A DNA stretch of 60,000 nucleotides from Symsagittifera roscoffensis (lineage: Eukaryota; Xenacoelomorpha; Acoela; Convolutidae). Below, in pieces: positions 37,511 to 49,174 of the stretch (position 1 is the first letter of the stretch; every line of letters starts with the position of its first letter). Under the pieces are notes generated by a model, which was not told the DNA's origin, searched no databases, and saw only the letters and a list, made by a program, of their open reading frames with translations. Both the position numbers and the translations under genes were made by a program. The stretch is from contig NC_087064.1 in assembly GCF_963678635.1 (NCBI RefSeq), positions 82,455,847 through 82,515,846 of the forward strand, written 5' to 3'.

Positions 37511-39342
37511 TCAGGGTACTCTAAAGAGTTGCAAATCTTGCCTCATGCGACTGCTAAAAGCGACTGCTCAAATGCTTTATATTCCGAGATGTGACATTTT
37601 TTGATTTTTTCAAAATTTCACAAAGAATTCATCTACAAAGGAATTCCAAAATTTTGAAACTACTAATTTGATAAAGATACAACCTAAATGTCAGCGTACA
37701 CCCAGGCTCAAATCCTTTTAGTTTCCGAGATCGGACTTTTTTCAATTTTTTTTCGGGAAACTTAGGTGTAAAAAATTCACAAAATTTTGGATTCCTAATG
37801 CTATAGTAGGGTGCTCTCAAGGACTCTCAGTGATTACAAATCGGACTTCACTATCTCGCCCTGTTTATGCTTTTTCAACGTATTAATTTTGCATGTTTAA
37901 GCTATATCGTATATTGCAATGGTTAAATTTTTTTTTCGATTTTCCAATTTGATTTTAGTGGTTATTTAACCGAGTTTAAATTAAGCAGCCCAATATCGAA
38001 TTAGGGGTTGCGAATTTGGCCTCCAATATCTATTATATATTTAAATGCGGGCTACACTATCTCGCCATGTTTATGCTTTTTCAACGTATTAATTTTGCAT
38101 GTTTAAGCTATATCGTATATTGCAATGGTTAAATTTTTTTTCGATTTTCCAATTTGATTTTAGTGGTTATTTAACCGAGTTTAAATTGAGTAGCCCAATA
38201 TCGAATTAGGGGTTGCGAATTTGGCCTCCAAATCTGAAAGCCCGAATCGTTTTAGTTAACGAGATAAGACGATTTTTGTGATTTTTTTCAAAAATTTTCT
38301 AAAATTTCAATTAACAAAATAAATCTATTATATATTTAAATGCGGGCTTCACTATCTCGCCATGTTTATGCTTTTTCAACGTTTTAATTTTGCATGTTTA
38401 AGCTATATCGTATATTGCATTGGTTAAATTTTTTTTTCGATTTTCCAATTTGATTTTAGTGGTTATTTAACCGAGTTTAAATTAAGTAGCCCAATATCGA
38501 ATTAGGGGTTGCGAATTTGGCCTCCAAATTTGAATGCCCGAATCGTTTTAGTTAACGATATAAGACAATTTTTGTGATTTTTTCAAAAATTGTCTGAAAT
38601 TTCAAATAACAAAATAAATCTATTATATATCAAAATGCGGGCTTCGCTATCTCCCCATGTTTAAGCTTTTTCAACGTATTAATTTTTGCATGTTTAAGCT
38701 ATATCGTACATTGCAATGGTTAAATTTTTTTTTCGATTTTCCAATTTGATTTTAGTGGTTAATTTACCCAGTTTAAATTAAGCAGCCCAATATCGAATTA
38801 CGGGTTGCGAATTTGGCCTTCAAATTTGAATGCCCGAATCGTTTTACTTAACGAGATAAGACGATTTTTGTGATTTTTAAAATTTTTTTTTGAAATTTCA
38901 AATAACAAAATAATTAAAACTTGAAGTTCTCAACCCTGTATTTTGGTGCTGTCAGAGTACTCTAAGGAGTTTTAAATCTTGCCTCCAAATATGACTGTTC
39001 AAATCCTTGTAGTTTTATATTATTTTTTTTTCGCAAAATTTGAAATTCTCAACCTTGTAGTTGAGTGCTGTCAGAGTAATCTAAGGATTTACAAACTTTG
39101 CCTCCAAAAATGACTGTTCAAATCCTTGTAATTTTCGAGATATGACGTTTTTTGTGATTTTTCAAAAAAATTTCAGAAAACGTATATTTTTTTTTTGCAA
39201 AATGTGAAATTCCCAACCATGTAGTTGGGTCCTGTCAAAATAATCTCAAAAATTGCGAATCTTGCCTCCAAATAGGACTGCTCAATTCTTTGTAGTTATC
39301 GAGATATGACGTTTTTGTGATTTTTTCAAAAATTTTCAGAAA
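37511..39342. repeat. Satellite block between the two elements, including a roughly 300-bp derived unit
   Basis: 37511-37830 holds degenerate 165-bp-type monomers. About 37835-38915 holds four copies of a longer unit of nearly 300 bp (first copy short). Each has CACTATCTCGCCATGTTTAT, a GCTATATCGTATATTGCA block and GGTTATTTAACCGAG. After the first copy, each continues with a segment resembling the 165-bp monomer (TTGCGAATTTGGCCTCCAAAT...GAGATAAGACG). 38930-39342 returns to plain 165-bp-type monomers (GTCAGAGTA near 38951 and 39070, a variant near 39234). There is no coding potential. It is interrupted by the plus-strand LTR after TTTTCAGAAA. Confidence 0.9.
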
Positions 39343-39915
39343 TGTGCCAGTCGGTCATATTCGGAAGTTTGACCTTGAGAGAAGCAAAAAACACTTGATT
39401 TTGGAGTGAAATTTAATTTTTCAAAAATTCGAATGGAACCTGTCATGCACGATTTTCTCGCGATAACTGAAAATCAGAAAAGAGAAGTCAGAACGATCGA
39501 GTGACAATCGCGGGAAAGTTGCTAGAAAAATCAGTGGGAAATTGCTATTCGCAATTTCAGTAGCAATAATAATCGAGAGTAGAGCTGTCCCATCTGAAAC
39601 AGAGACGAGCGCATTCCCACGAACTGGATTGTTGTGACTGGAGTACTATTATTAACTGGACCAGAGTGAACCTTAGGTGGAAAGGTGGACAGCTAGAGTG
39701 TCCCAATGGTTCACGAGAACTCACAGTCTAGAGTAAAAAACTTGTTTTGTTATTGAAACTGACTAACATTAAACTCATCTTAGTTACTTTATTGATTCTT
39801 GAGTTGCTTACCGACTTATTTACTTCCTGGTTCTTGAGCGTGCTACAATGTGAGTACTAATTTAAATTTCTAGAGTGTTTTATAATTGTTATGTTGAGGT
39901 AAGGCGAGTTTTAGG

Positions 39916-39938
39916 TTGATCCATCTGAAATGGATCAA
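39916..39938 (+). promoter_or_regulatory. Conserved LTR stem-loop
   Basis: TTGATCCAT-CTGAA-ATGGATCAA is a perfect 9-bp stem with a 5-nt loop. The equivalent in element B keeps the stem with an A-T pair in place of the G-C pair. AATAAA follows 13 bp downstream, so a role in 3'-end formation is possible (inference). Confidence 0.5.
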
Positions 39939-39951
39939 AGTTCCACTGTCT

Positions 39952-39957
39952 AATAAA
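39952..39957 (+). terminator. Candidate polyadenylation signal AATAAA in the LTR
   Basis: AATAAA lies about 290 bp before the LTR end, just after the conserved stem-loop. It is a common hexamer in AT-rich DNA, so this is a weak call. Confidence 0.3.
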
Positions 39958-40255
39958 AAGTGACTTAACGGATTGTTCCAACCCGGTTTTTAACGGCGTT
40001 CATGTATTTTGGGTATCTAGAGACCTAAGTATGGGGACGTTTCTAATTCTAGAGTGGGGGGATATTTTAGTAGTAGCCTTTAAGCTGTAATGGGTCGTAG
40101 TCTCATGTCACAAGCGAACCGAATTGGCTCCGACTGATTTGAGGTACAAAAACACAAGAGATAGTGTCCATGACTCTTGAGCCAATGGTTATAGGGCCTA
40201 TTTTTCTTGAGCCTCATGTGTGACTGCAGTAGACGAATGTTACATAGTGTTTATA

Positions 40256-40270
40256 TGGCGCTCCTGGGTG
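40256..40270 (+). promoter_or_regulatory. Primer-binding site of element C
   Basis: TGGCGCTCCTGGGTG is identical to the first 15 bases of the PBS of element B and sits at the same distance from the LTR (11 versus 12 bases). The flanking bases then differ, which marks the primer-complementary part. tRNA-Asn or a close relative is the likely primer. Confidence 0.75.
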
Positions 40271-40719
40271 TTTACGACATCAAGACTACGGAGTCGAACC
40301 CACTTGAGACAGCTTCGGGCTGAATGCCCATTCTAGAGTACCGGCGGTACGGTTCGACAGGAACGTGCAAACCTTCCGGTTGTAACGTGATAGCTTTTTA
40401 AGAAAACTCAAGAAAACTTCCTGGTACGCTCTCCGAACGAGGCTTAGCTAACCGAGTAAAGGGGGGCAACTAGGGGGACAAAAACACGAGCAAAAAGACA
40501 AAAAGCGAAACAAAAACCATAAAACGAAAAAAGACAGTGACTTTGACACCAGATTAGTTGGATCAAACCTTTATATTAATTAAATAGTATACCCATACTG
40601 TTTTACGAGTTCGATCGTTTCGATCAACCTAGCAATTTAACCCAGTAACCTCAATAAAGTGCCCGAGTGTGGGGCGTTGTCAAGGGTTTTTAGATAGCTT
40701 GGAACTTAGCTGGACAACA

Positions 40720-40905
40720 AGGAGACTTGACTGGAAGAGGTAACCAGCCGAGTGGGAAAGTGGTTCAGGAGCACTTGAGCTAAACCAATAGGAGACTTGA
40801 CTGGAAGAGGTGACCAGCCGAGTGGGAAAGTGGTTCAGGAGCACTTGAGCTGAACCAATAGGAGACTGGACTGGAAGATGTGACCAGTCGAGTGGGAAAG
40901 TAGCC
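40720..40905. repeat. 70-bp tandem repeat, about 2.7 copies
   Basis: GGAGACTTGACTGGAAGA begins at 40721 and 40791, with a variant at 40861. The period is exactly 70 bp. The first two units are nearly identical (GAGTGGGAAAGTGGTTCAGG shared), and the third diverges and fades near 40905. Confidence 0.9.
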
Positions 40906-41116
40906 AAGAGGGATTTGGCAGTTCTCGAGTTCTCAAGTTGGGCAGAACGGGTATAGTTAAAACTCATACTACATTATAGGAAATAAGTGTAAAATTGGAT
41001 AAGCGATATCCCCCGGTTTTGAGAAACGTTTTTACTTGAGCAGGCCTGGAGACAGGTCTACGGTTTTCTCTTGAGAGGTTTAGCACCCGGCGCTTAAGGT
41101 GATTTTAGGTTTAAGA

Positions 41117-41200
41117 AGGGGGGCTAAAAAGGGGGGAGGTTAGAAGGGGGGCTGGTTAAGTTAGAGGTTGGCGGTTGTAAATTGTAAAAAGGGGGAAATT
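41117..41200 (+). other. G-run cluster (possible G-quadruplex)
   Basis: Runs of six G at 41118, 41131 and 41146, followed by a run of five near 41190, lie in the RNA-sense strand of the leader. The spacing allows a G-quadruplex. Function is not known. Confidence 0.4.
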
Positions 41201-41761
41201 AGAGTAACTAACTAGTCGACATCGTTGACTTAGTTACATTAGACATTAACACGCGTTGGTAATATTAGGTGGATATCGAAATTTGAACCCGAGTTAAGGA
41301 AGGTACCCTGGTCGGATTGGTAGGGGGGAAGGGACATAGACAGTTTTTGTAATATCCCATAAGATCGCTAGCAGGGGGGAAGGAAACGCGTGACAATTAG
41401 GTACCAGACATTTTTTTAGATAGAAGGTAGACATTTGTCACCTTTAAATTTTAGGTGGGCTCATCTTTCTGTTTTTATTACTTTTTCTTGCTTAGATTTT
41501 TGTTGCATTTTGGTGAGGATTTGTGTTAAAATTTTGTACGAACAGGTGATCACAAGATACCTGCGCACAGGTTTTGGTCTCAAGTTACTTGGAACATTGA
41601 AATAGAGGTAGCCAAAAAGAGAAATAAGAAAAAGGGGGGTCAACATTTGGCTTTTAAGAGAGGATTTTGGGAAAATTTTACTAGAGCTGGAGTGGTGGTA
41701 CAAGGTACAGTGAATCAAGAAGTCCCCATAACGAAGAGGAAAGAAGTCCCACCAGTCGACA

Positions 41762-42430
41762 GTCTTGGGACAGTACAGTCTTGGGACAGTGGTCTTGGGA
41801 CAGGGTCTTGGGACAGGGTCTTGGGACAAGGGTCTTGGGACAGGGTTTCGGGACAAGGTCTTGGGACAAGGTCTTGGGACAAGGGTCTTGGGACAGGGTC
41901 TTGGGACAGGGTCTTGGGACAAGGTCTTGGGACAGGGTCTTGGGACAAGGTCTTGGGACAGGGTCTTGGGACAAGGTCTTGGGACAAGGGTCTTGGGACA
42001 GGATCTTGGGACAGGGTCTTGGGACAGGGGTCTTGGGACAGTAGTCTTGGGACACTAGTCTTGGGACACTAGTCTTGGGACACTGGTCTTGGGACACTAG
42101 TCTTGGGACACTAGTCTTGGGACAGTAGTCTTGGGACAGTAGTCTTGGGACAGTAGTCTTGGGACACTAGTCTTGGGACAGTAGTCTTGGGACAGTAGTC
42201 TTGGGACACTAGTCTTGGGACACTAGTCTTGGGACAGTAGTCTTGGGACAGTAGTCTTGGGACAGTAGTCTTGGGACACTAGCCTTGGGACAGTAGTCTT
42301 GGACAAGAGTCTTGGGACACTGCCGGAAAGTACTGGGACGGTACCGAACAGTCTTGGGACAGGAGAAAGAAGCCTGGGACGGTACAAAGAAGAGTAGGGA
42401 CGGCAATTGGAAGTCTTGGGACAGTATAAA
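41762..42430. repeat. TCTTGGGACA minisatellite
   Basis: Roughly 45 copies of TCTTGGGACA follow each other with 1-5-base linkers (GG, AGG, GTAG, CTAG). The first half uses mainly GG/AGG linkers and the second half GTAG/CTAG linkers, so the array grew in two phases. It decays after 42300. Because units of 11-14 bp lack stop codons, it creates spurious open frames on both strands. Confidence 0.95.
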
Positions 42431-42682
42431 AATTGAAGTAAAATTACAAGAGGTGTTTTAAGACAGAATTAAGGTAGAACAAGACTAATTGGAAACAGGT
42501 ACGGTTGAGACCACAAATAAGGAAAGTTTCTCGAAAAGTTAATAAAGAGAACTGAAACAAGGTTTTCACCACGTTGTATATTTTTTTTAAGAAATTTTTT
42601 TTTCCTCTCGAAAGATTTTATTCTTAGAATAGGATTGTGTATATAGTAAAATTGTAAATAAGAGCAATTGTAAATAGAAATA

Positions 42683-45600
42683 ATGAGGCGGAGCAGAGTA
42701 CCGGTAGCTGAAAAAAGACCTACCGAAGCAAAGTATAATTCGTCGCTACGCAAAACAACATCAATGGGTCCGAAGATAACAAAGAAGAGCTTTTCAGTTA
42801 ATATGGTCAGCACAAGGAGTACAACGGAGAGAGCAAGAGAGGGCATGGAAGGGGAACGAGTAGAACCCACCATCGAGATTGATCTAGAGACACCTGATCA
42901 AAGTGTTGATGAAACAAGGAAAATAGCGACGGAGTCTACTCCAATGCCCAATGCAGAAGAACCAAACTCGAAACCCATAGAATTTTCACCAATAGACAAC
43001 GTGGAAGATGCAATAGGCAACACCGAAGAAACGGTGGAAGAAGACTCTCAAGTAAAAAAGACATCTTTTACAGAAAGGTTGGCGATGATGGTCGGAATAA
43101 AAACGAAAGAGAACGTGACTGAAGAACCAAAAGCTGAAAGAGCACGAACATTTGGAACAGTGAGCACGAAGACGACAGAAGCCAATCCGAGAGAGGAACA
43201 AACTAGAGCAGAAGCGACGGCCGAAGAAAGACCGACGGCTGACCATGAAGAGGCTACTCTTGAGCTAGGTGACTTGATGGCGAAACTGAATCAGATCGAC
43301 AAAAAGCTGAAGCACAGCGAAGAGGACAGAGAAGTGATAAGAAAAGAATTAAGATACAACAAAAACGAGTATCTGGATAGTTATTTTAACCTGGCCAAGG
43401 CAACAGAAGAGAGACTCAAGGAGATGTCAGATAATGTAGAAACCACCAATGAAGAACGAGATAAGAACATCAAAAAAGATTTGCAACAGTTAAAAAACCG
43501 ATATGATGATGTCAACAGCCAATTAGGTAGCCTGGAAAAGAGAATGGACACAATGAGCAAAAATCAGGCCGAGAGTTCGTGTGCAATACAGGCGAAATTG
43601 GATGCAATCTTGAGTAATTCTACCTCACAAGAAAGACCGGCAGCGGATCGCACGCAAGGCACCAGAGTTGACTTTGTGGAACCACAAAGGAACAAACGGC
43701 AATCGACACCGTTGCCCTTAACCCGGGATACGGTGAGCATAGCACCAACAGCTGCTAAAACAATCATGAAGAATGGAATGTCAAGTACAACGACTGGTCC
43801 GGGGGACTCAACAGCTAACAGCAACGCAGGTCCGGATGCTATGACATGGGCAAACACTTGGGAGATGATGAACAGGACTCTAGAGGCCTTCGCCACGAGG
43901 AACACTAACTCGAGCGATAGGAGAGATGGGAAATCAAGAAAAACATTCAAGAAGCCAAAAGAATTCAAAGACGACTCAGATGGATGCATTGACACGTGGG
44001 TGGAAGTGATGAGATTACATCTAGAGCAAGACAACTTGAACGATGAAAGACAAGCATGCACAGCCATACTAAGCAATTTAGAAGGCACAGCATTAAAATG
44101 CGTGGTTGCGAAGAAAGAAGAAGAACGCGATACCGCAGACAAGATCTTCGAGATATTGCTGAATCGATTCGGGTCAGGCATGAAGGGTCACCAAGCGATG
44201 ATGCGATTTGAAAAGAGAAGGCAGAGGGACGACGAGTCAATAGATCGGTTCCTAGATGATCTCGAGAGCTTGAGAAGAAGGAGTGACCCAGAGGAGTCGA
44301 CAAACAGAAGAAACTTTAGCATTGCCTCGAAGTTCATTGATGGGGTAAAAAGTGACGACGTAAGGACAATGTTAGCAACATACTACACATTGTCGAAAGA
44401 CAGCGCACCAACCCCAGAAGAAATGAGACAGAAATCAAGGGAATACATGCTGATGAAACCCAAGAAATACTCGTATTCAGAAAACAGGAACACGCAAGGG
44501 GGAAGTCAACCGCAGAGGTCGTCATGGTACAAACCTAGAGATGACATGGACAAGCGCAGATCATGCGCGAACTGCGGGTCGGCGGATCACCACGTGGCTG
44601 ACTGCACAACATACAAACAAGGCATGAAGAGTCTAGGATATGCACCAGATGAGGAGGACATGAGCCAGATGGAGGAACACGAGTACTATAGTGGCTTAAT
44701 CATCAAGATAGGCGCAAGATGCTTCTTCTGTAACCAGGAGGGGCACTTCCGAATGGATTGTCCCTTGTTCTGGGAAGCGGTCAAGGACCAGAGTCACCCT
44801 AAACATAAGTTGGCATTAGCGGCGGTGCAGAATCAGCGGAACAGGCAAAACGAATTTGAATCGAGGAACTTAGGAGCACCAAGCACGGAATTGCCGACGA
44901 AGACAGTGAAAGCTGTATCACATGTTAATGATGCCATAGAATCCGCGGCAGGGATCTCTCTGGAGATAAATTATGAGAAAGCGGCGACGGAAGCAATTGC
45001 CAAAGTGAAACAGGATCTGGCTGCGAAAGAAATAGAGCAACGACTAAAGCTGGAGATAGAAAGACAGAATTTTAACGAAGCATTAACCGGATCGAAACAA
45101 ATACCAGAGGCTGTACCAGGCTCAACAAAGACCGGGAATTGCAATACTGTGAAAATGGTGACAGGTAAACCTTTTGGCATATCGAAAATCGGGGCAAGGG
45201 TAATGTCGATAATCACAGTGGGCGGCCACGAGGTAACCAGAAACTTGAGCGAGCCGAGCGACCAGACGATAATGCACATTGACGTGTATGCAGACTATTT
45301 GAGTGGTATAAGCCCACAAACGACTTCTAGAGCACTGAGAGCACTACTCATGAGAGGGGGCAGCAAGTCGGTACGTGTTGATAGCAGATATACTGAAGCT
45401 TACGGTCCACACGAGGTGATGCTAAATATAGATGGGATTAACATCTATACCAAGACGATGATAACATGTGACGAAGACCTAATTGGACAAATCTACGTAG
45501 GGAAAGAAGAATTGAAAGTGAGATCGATTGGACACTGCGCCATGCTTGAGGAAGATGCAATGCACATCGGGACGGAGGCAGATGTGACAGGGCACGTGCT

Positions 45601-46924
45601 GGATATAAGTGGCAAAAAGACTCAGTTGCGTGGGTTGCTTGACACGGGAGCAGTCTTGAGCGTTATACCAATCGAAACTTGGGAGAAGATGGGCTTTGAC
45701 AAAGGTGACTTGATAGACTCGAGAATACGGCTGTCAGCTGCAAACAAAGGGGCCCTACGGGTGCTGGGCAGGACGCCGATAATAGCCCTCAATTTGGGGG
45801 AACGTAACCTGTGGATGAGCTTTATCGTGGTAGAAAACCTAGATGAATCTGACCAATTTATTTTGGGCAGAGACTTCATCAGGAATTTCGACGTAACGAT
45901 TGATCTAAATAACGCAATGTTCAGGATACGGAACCCGGATAGGAGGTACGCAATCAAACCGGTAAATTTAATAATGGCAAATGAAAACAAAGCACCGGTA
46001 TTCTTGAGTAGGAGGGTGAGGCTAAAAGCTAATGAAGCGGCAATCGTAAGTTTGAGGATGAAAAATTACAATGAACTAAGTGACAACAAGCAAGTGTGCA
46101 TAGTTCCGAATCCTAATAGTCAAAGTGCTGCTGTTTTAGGAAGATCATTTTCGATAACGAAGAGCGGCCTCTGCGTCAGTGTCTTGTTGAATACCCTTGA
46201 TATACCGATCACGATACAGAGAGGGAGGAAACTGGGATATGCTTTACCGGTTAAAACTCGATATGAAAAAATTGAGAACTCAAAACAAAATGAAGTTGTT
46301 GATTGTCCCAATCACAGGGACAAAATTTGTATCTTGAGACGATTGCAGAAAATAAAAGATTCTTCAGGTCTTATTAAATCACTTAAGTCAGAAACGGATG
46401 ATGGTCTTTCGAGCTGTTCGAACTTTCCAGAGCGACCCACACTAGATGAAATGCAAAATGAAAAACCGGTCCTGCCGGAGATTGAACATTTGAGGGGCAA
46501 ACTGAAAGATGAACAGCTCGAAGCCATCAAGGAGGTACTAGAGCGGAACGAGGAAGTTTTTTCGAGGCATAAGGCGGATATCGGGTGTTGTAATTTCGTT
46601 GAGCATGAAATAGAACTTGAGGAAAACGCGGTACCACACAGGGAGGGGGCGAGGCGCATGACCCCACACAAATCGGACGCGTGTAGAAAAGAAATCGAGA
46701 CGTTACTAGAGTATGACAAGATAGAACCATCCAAGTCACCGTGGGCGTGTGAAGTAGTGATGGCCAAAAAGAAAGGCGACCAGTTGAGGTTTTGTTGTGA
46801 CTTTCGATACCTGAACTCCGTCACGGTGAAGGATGCCTATCCCATACCTAGAATTGATGAGAGCCTCTCGAAGTTAGGTGATGCAAAATTTTTTACGACT
46901 CTTGATTTAGGCTCGGCCTTTTGA
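42683..46924 (+). pseudogene. gag-pol: Gag-Pol of element C, part 1: Gag, zinc knuckles, protease and N-terminal RT
   Basis: The frame starts at the ATG at 42683 and runs 1,413 codons to a TGA at 46922-46924. At that point element B has TGG in GSAFWQVP, so this is a premature stop inside RT. Order: charged disordered N-terminus; coiled coil (about 43,270-43,620); Gag core (about 43,860-44,460) with the conserved FEKRRQRDDESID; two CCHC knuckles at about 44,564-44,608 (canonical spacing here, CANCGSADHH) and 44,719-44,763; protease with LLDTGAVLSV near 45,640 and FILGRDF; and RT fingers with RFCCDFRYLN. Gag and Pol share one frame, as in element B. The same frame continues in the next three parts up to 51478. 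Confidence 0.9.
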
Positions 46925-49174
46925 CAGGTACCATTAAGGAAGCAGGACAGGGACAAGACAGGGTTCGCCTGCGAGTTGGGTCTGTTTCAATGGAAACGGA
47001 TGCCGTTTGGACTTTGCAATGCCACAGCCACGTTTCAGCGGTTGATGGCACACGCGCTGATAGGCGTAACGAAGAAGTATGGCAACCTGGTAATGTGCTA
47101 CGTGGATGACGTGGTAATAGCGACGCCAACACTGGAAGACCACATTGAGAGACTAGACGAAGTGTTTGCATGCATGAAGAGGTCGGGGCTAAAGTGTAAA
47201 CCATCAAAGTGCGAGATACTCAAGGACTCAATAAAATACTTGGGCAGGATGGTAGACAAGCACGGCATCAGACCTGATACGGACGCCGTGGAAGCAGTCC
47301 TGACCTGGAAATCACTGAAGACAGAGCACCAGTTGATGAGCTTCCTGGGTTTCGCTAACTATTATAGAGAGTTCATCAAAGGCTATGCAGACAAGGTATA
47401 CCCGATGCAACAATTAATGAGACACAAGGGCAAGAAATTCACGTGGAACAAAGCAGCAGAAGAGTCATTCCAGAGGATAAAGAAAGAGCTATGTGAGGCA
47501 CCAGTACTGGGTATGCCGACTGAGAAAGGGATGTACGTGCTGGACACGGATGCGTCGGTAGTCGCGATTTCTGGGATTCTCCACCAAGAACAAGAATGGA
47601 ATGGGAAGACAGTCTTGAGACCAATAGCGTACGGGAGCAAAGTCCTGAGTGACACGGAAATGAAGTACGGAGCACCGAAAGCTGAGATGTTCGCGGTGGT
47701 TACCTTTGTCGAGAAATACAGGGCATACCTGGGCAGTGAACCATTCAAGTTGCGAGTCGACAACAGAGCACTGAGCTGGCTGAAAACGTACTCAATGGAC
47801 CAAAGTTACATTGGGAGGTGGATAGTTCGCCTGGACGGATACAACATGATAATTGAGCATAGAACGCGAGATAAACATCAGAATGCCGACAGCTTGAGTA
47901 AGAAGACGGAGTTCTATGAGAGACAAGAGCAAAGAGAAGCAGACAGACCTGAAATCAAAGATGGCTTCTCATTCATGGACAAGGAAACGTACGACAGTCT
48001 TCCACTCACAAGATGGCTGGACAAGTCAGGCAAACCGATAGAAGATCATCCTGAATTGCCTAAAGAGCCTCCAGAGAAGACCATCTTGAGGAAGAGCAAG
48101 AGGATTCCGATTGAGATTATACTCAAGTCGAAGATCGTGAGGGAGACGCTCAAGGCAAAAGGCTATGATCTTAACCAGGTGGAAGCAGGAACTGCACAGA
48201 TAGATGATGACTTAATGAGGTTGCTCGAGAAACTATCAGATGATAAGCCAGTGATCCAGGAGAAGGGTACAGAGAAACCGGAATTCACTATACTTCGGAG
48301 AAAAGAGACAGTGAACGATACTGACTCATCAAGAGGAAGCGTCACTGACAGCAAAGATGTCGTGCGGTCACTAGTTGACAAAATCCCCGAAGACATTCTG
48401 GAGCAGACCAGGGTTAGGAAAAAGAAAGTGACGTTCAAGGAAGATAGTGAACACCTGGGACTAGGTCAAGAGTCTGGGGAGTGTTCCAGGTTCACGGAAG
48501 AAGGAACCGGAGAAGGAAAATTGTCCGGGGAGCGTGAAGGATGGGATGAAGACTCGGATGAGAGCAGCGAAAACCAGGACAGTCTGTGCATGATACTGGC
48601 GGAAGAGAAGACAAGGCACCACGACAGGGAGTTACAGACGGATCCATCTTCAGGAACATACAACATGGACATACAGGAGATGCGAGGTGGTGAGGAACTT
48701 GAGAAAATTGCGGTCGCAAGGAAACCATTCAGGGAACTATCATGCAACTCAAACATCAGAACGAATCTGGTGCCAGAAGATGATATGAAAATCGTGAAAA
48801 GGATGATATGCGTGAAACTGAGTGATGACATCCACAACCCTGGTGAGATGAATGGACAGATCATGGCGCTAAAGGAGCATGTCAAGGCAAGATATAGGCT
48901 GTCAGACCTAATAAGAGCCCAGAAGAATGACAAAATGACAAGTAACCTCTCCAAATGGATCCAGTCGGGGGTCAAGGAGAAGGGGGAACTTGAGGAAGAC
49001 AGCTACAAGATCTTGAGCCAGTTCTGCAAAGAAAAGAAAGACTTACTTTTTCACACAGCTGATGGAGTGGTAGCGTGCAAGAGGAGAGATGAGGAAAAGA
49101 TATTACACAAACACAACCTCATCATACTACCACAATTGTACCAGACAGAGGTGCTTTTCAGATCACACGACTAG
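46925..49174 (+). pseudogene. gag-pol: Gag-Pol of element C, part 2: RT palm, RNase H and long spacer
   Basis: Same frame as part 1, immediately after the TGA. RT has FGLCNATATFQRLM and the catalytic YVDD at about 47,098-47,109. RNase H follows with VLDTDAS near 47,540, VDNRALSWL and HQNADSLSKK. A spacer of about 415 residues follows, much longer than usual between RNase H and integrase, rich in Asp, Glu and Ser. It includes one TGTCCGGGGAG (48522-48532) coding LSGER. The part ends at a TAG (49172-49174) where element B has CAG (Gln) in RSHDQMGH, that is, inside the integrase zinc finger. Confidence 0.9.

Larger units (their letters stand above)
39343..40244 (+). repeat. 5' LTR of element C
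   Basis: 902 bp starting TGTGCCAGTC and ending GACGAATGTTACA. Its ends match the element-sense ends of the LTR of B (TGTGCCATTC... and GGCGAATGTTACA), and the PBS follows 11 bases later. The partner LTR is not in the window, so the boundaries rest on this homology. It contains a 9-bp hairpin (39916-39938) and an AATAAA (39952-39957). Confidence 0.88.
40245..42682 (+). other. 5' leader of element C, repeat-rich and non-coding
   Basis: A 2,438-bp untranslated leader with the PBS, a 70-bp tandem repeat (40720-40905), G-rich tracts (41117-41200) and a TCTTGGGACA minisatellite (about 41762-42430). Six-base CTTGAG is frequent throughout. The open frames that cross the minisatellite come from the repeat and are not genes. 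No similarity to the leader of element B was noticed apart from the PBS. Confidence 0.75.

Noticed and set aside
41647-42097. Repetitive Gly/Trp or Pro/Cys/Lys open frames over the minisatellite
   Set aside because: They are produced by a stop-free short repeat in several frames on both strands, with no start context or homology.
41762-42430. CRISPR-like array
   Set aside because: Units are 11-14 bp with 1-5-base linkers and no unique spacers of constant length. The context is a eukaryotic retroelement.
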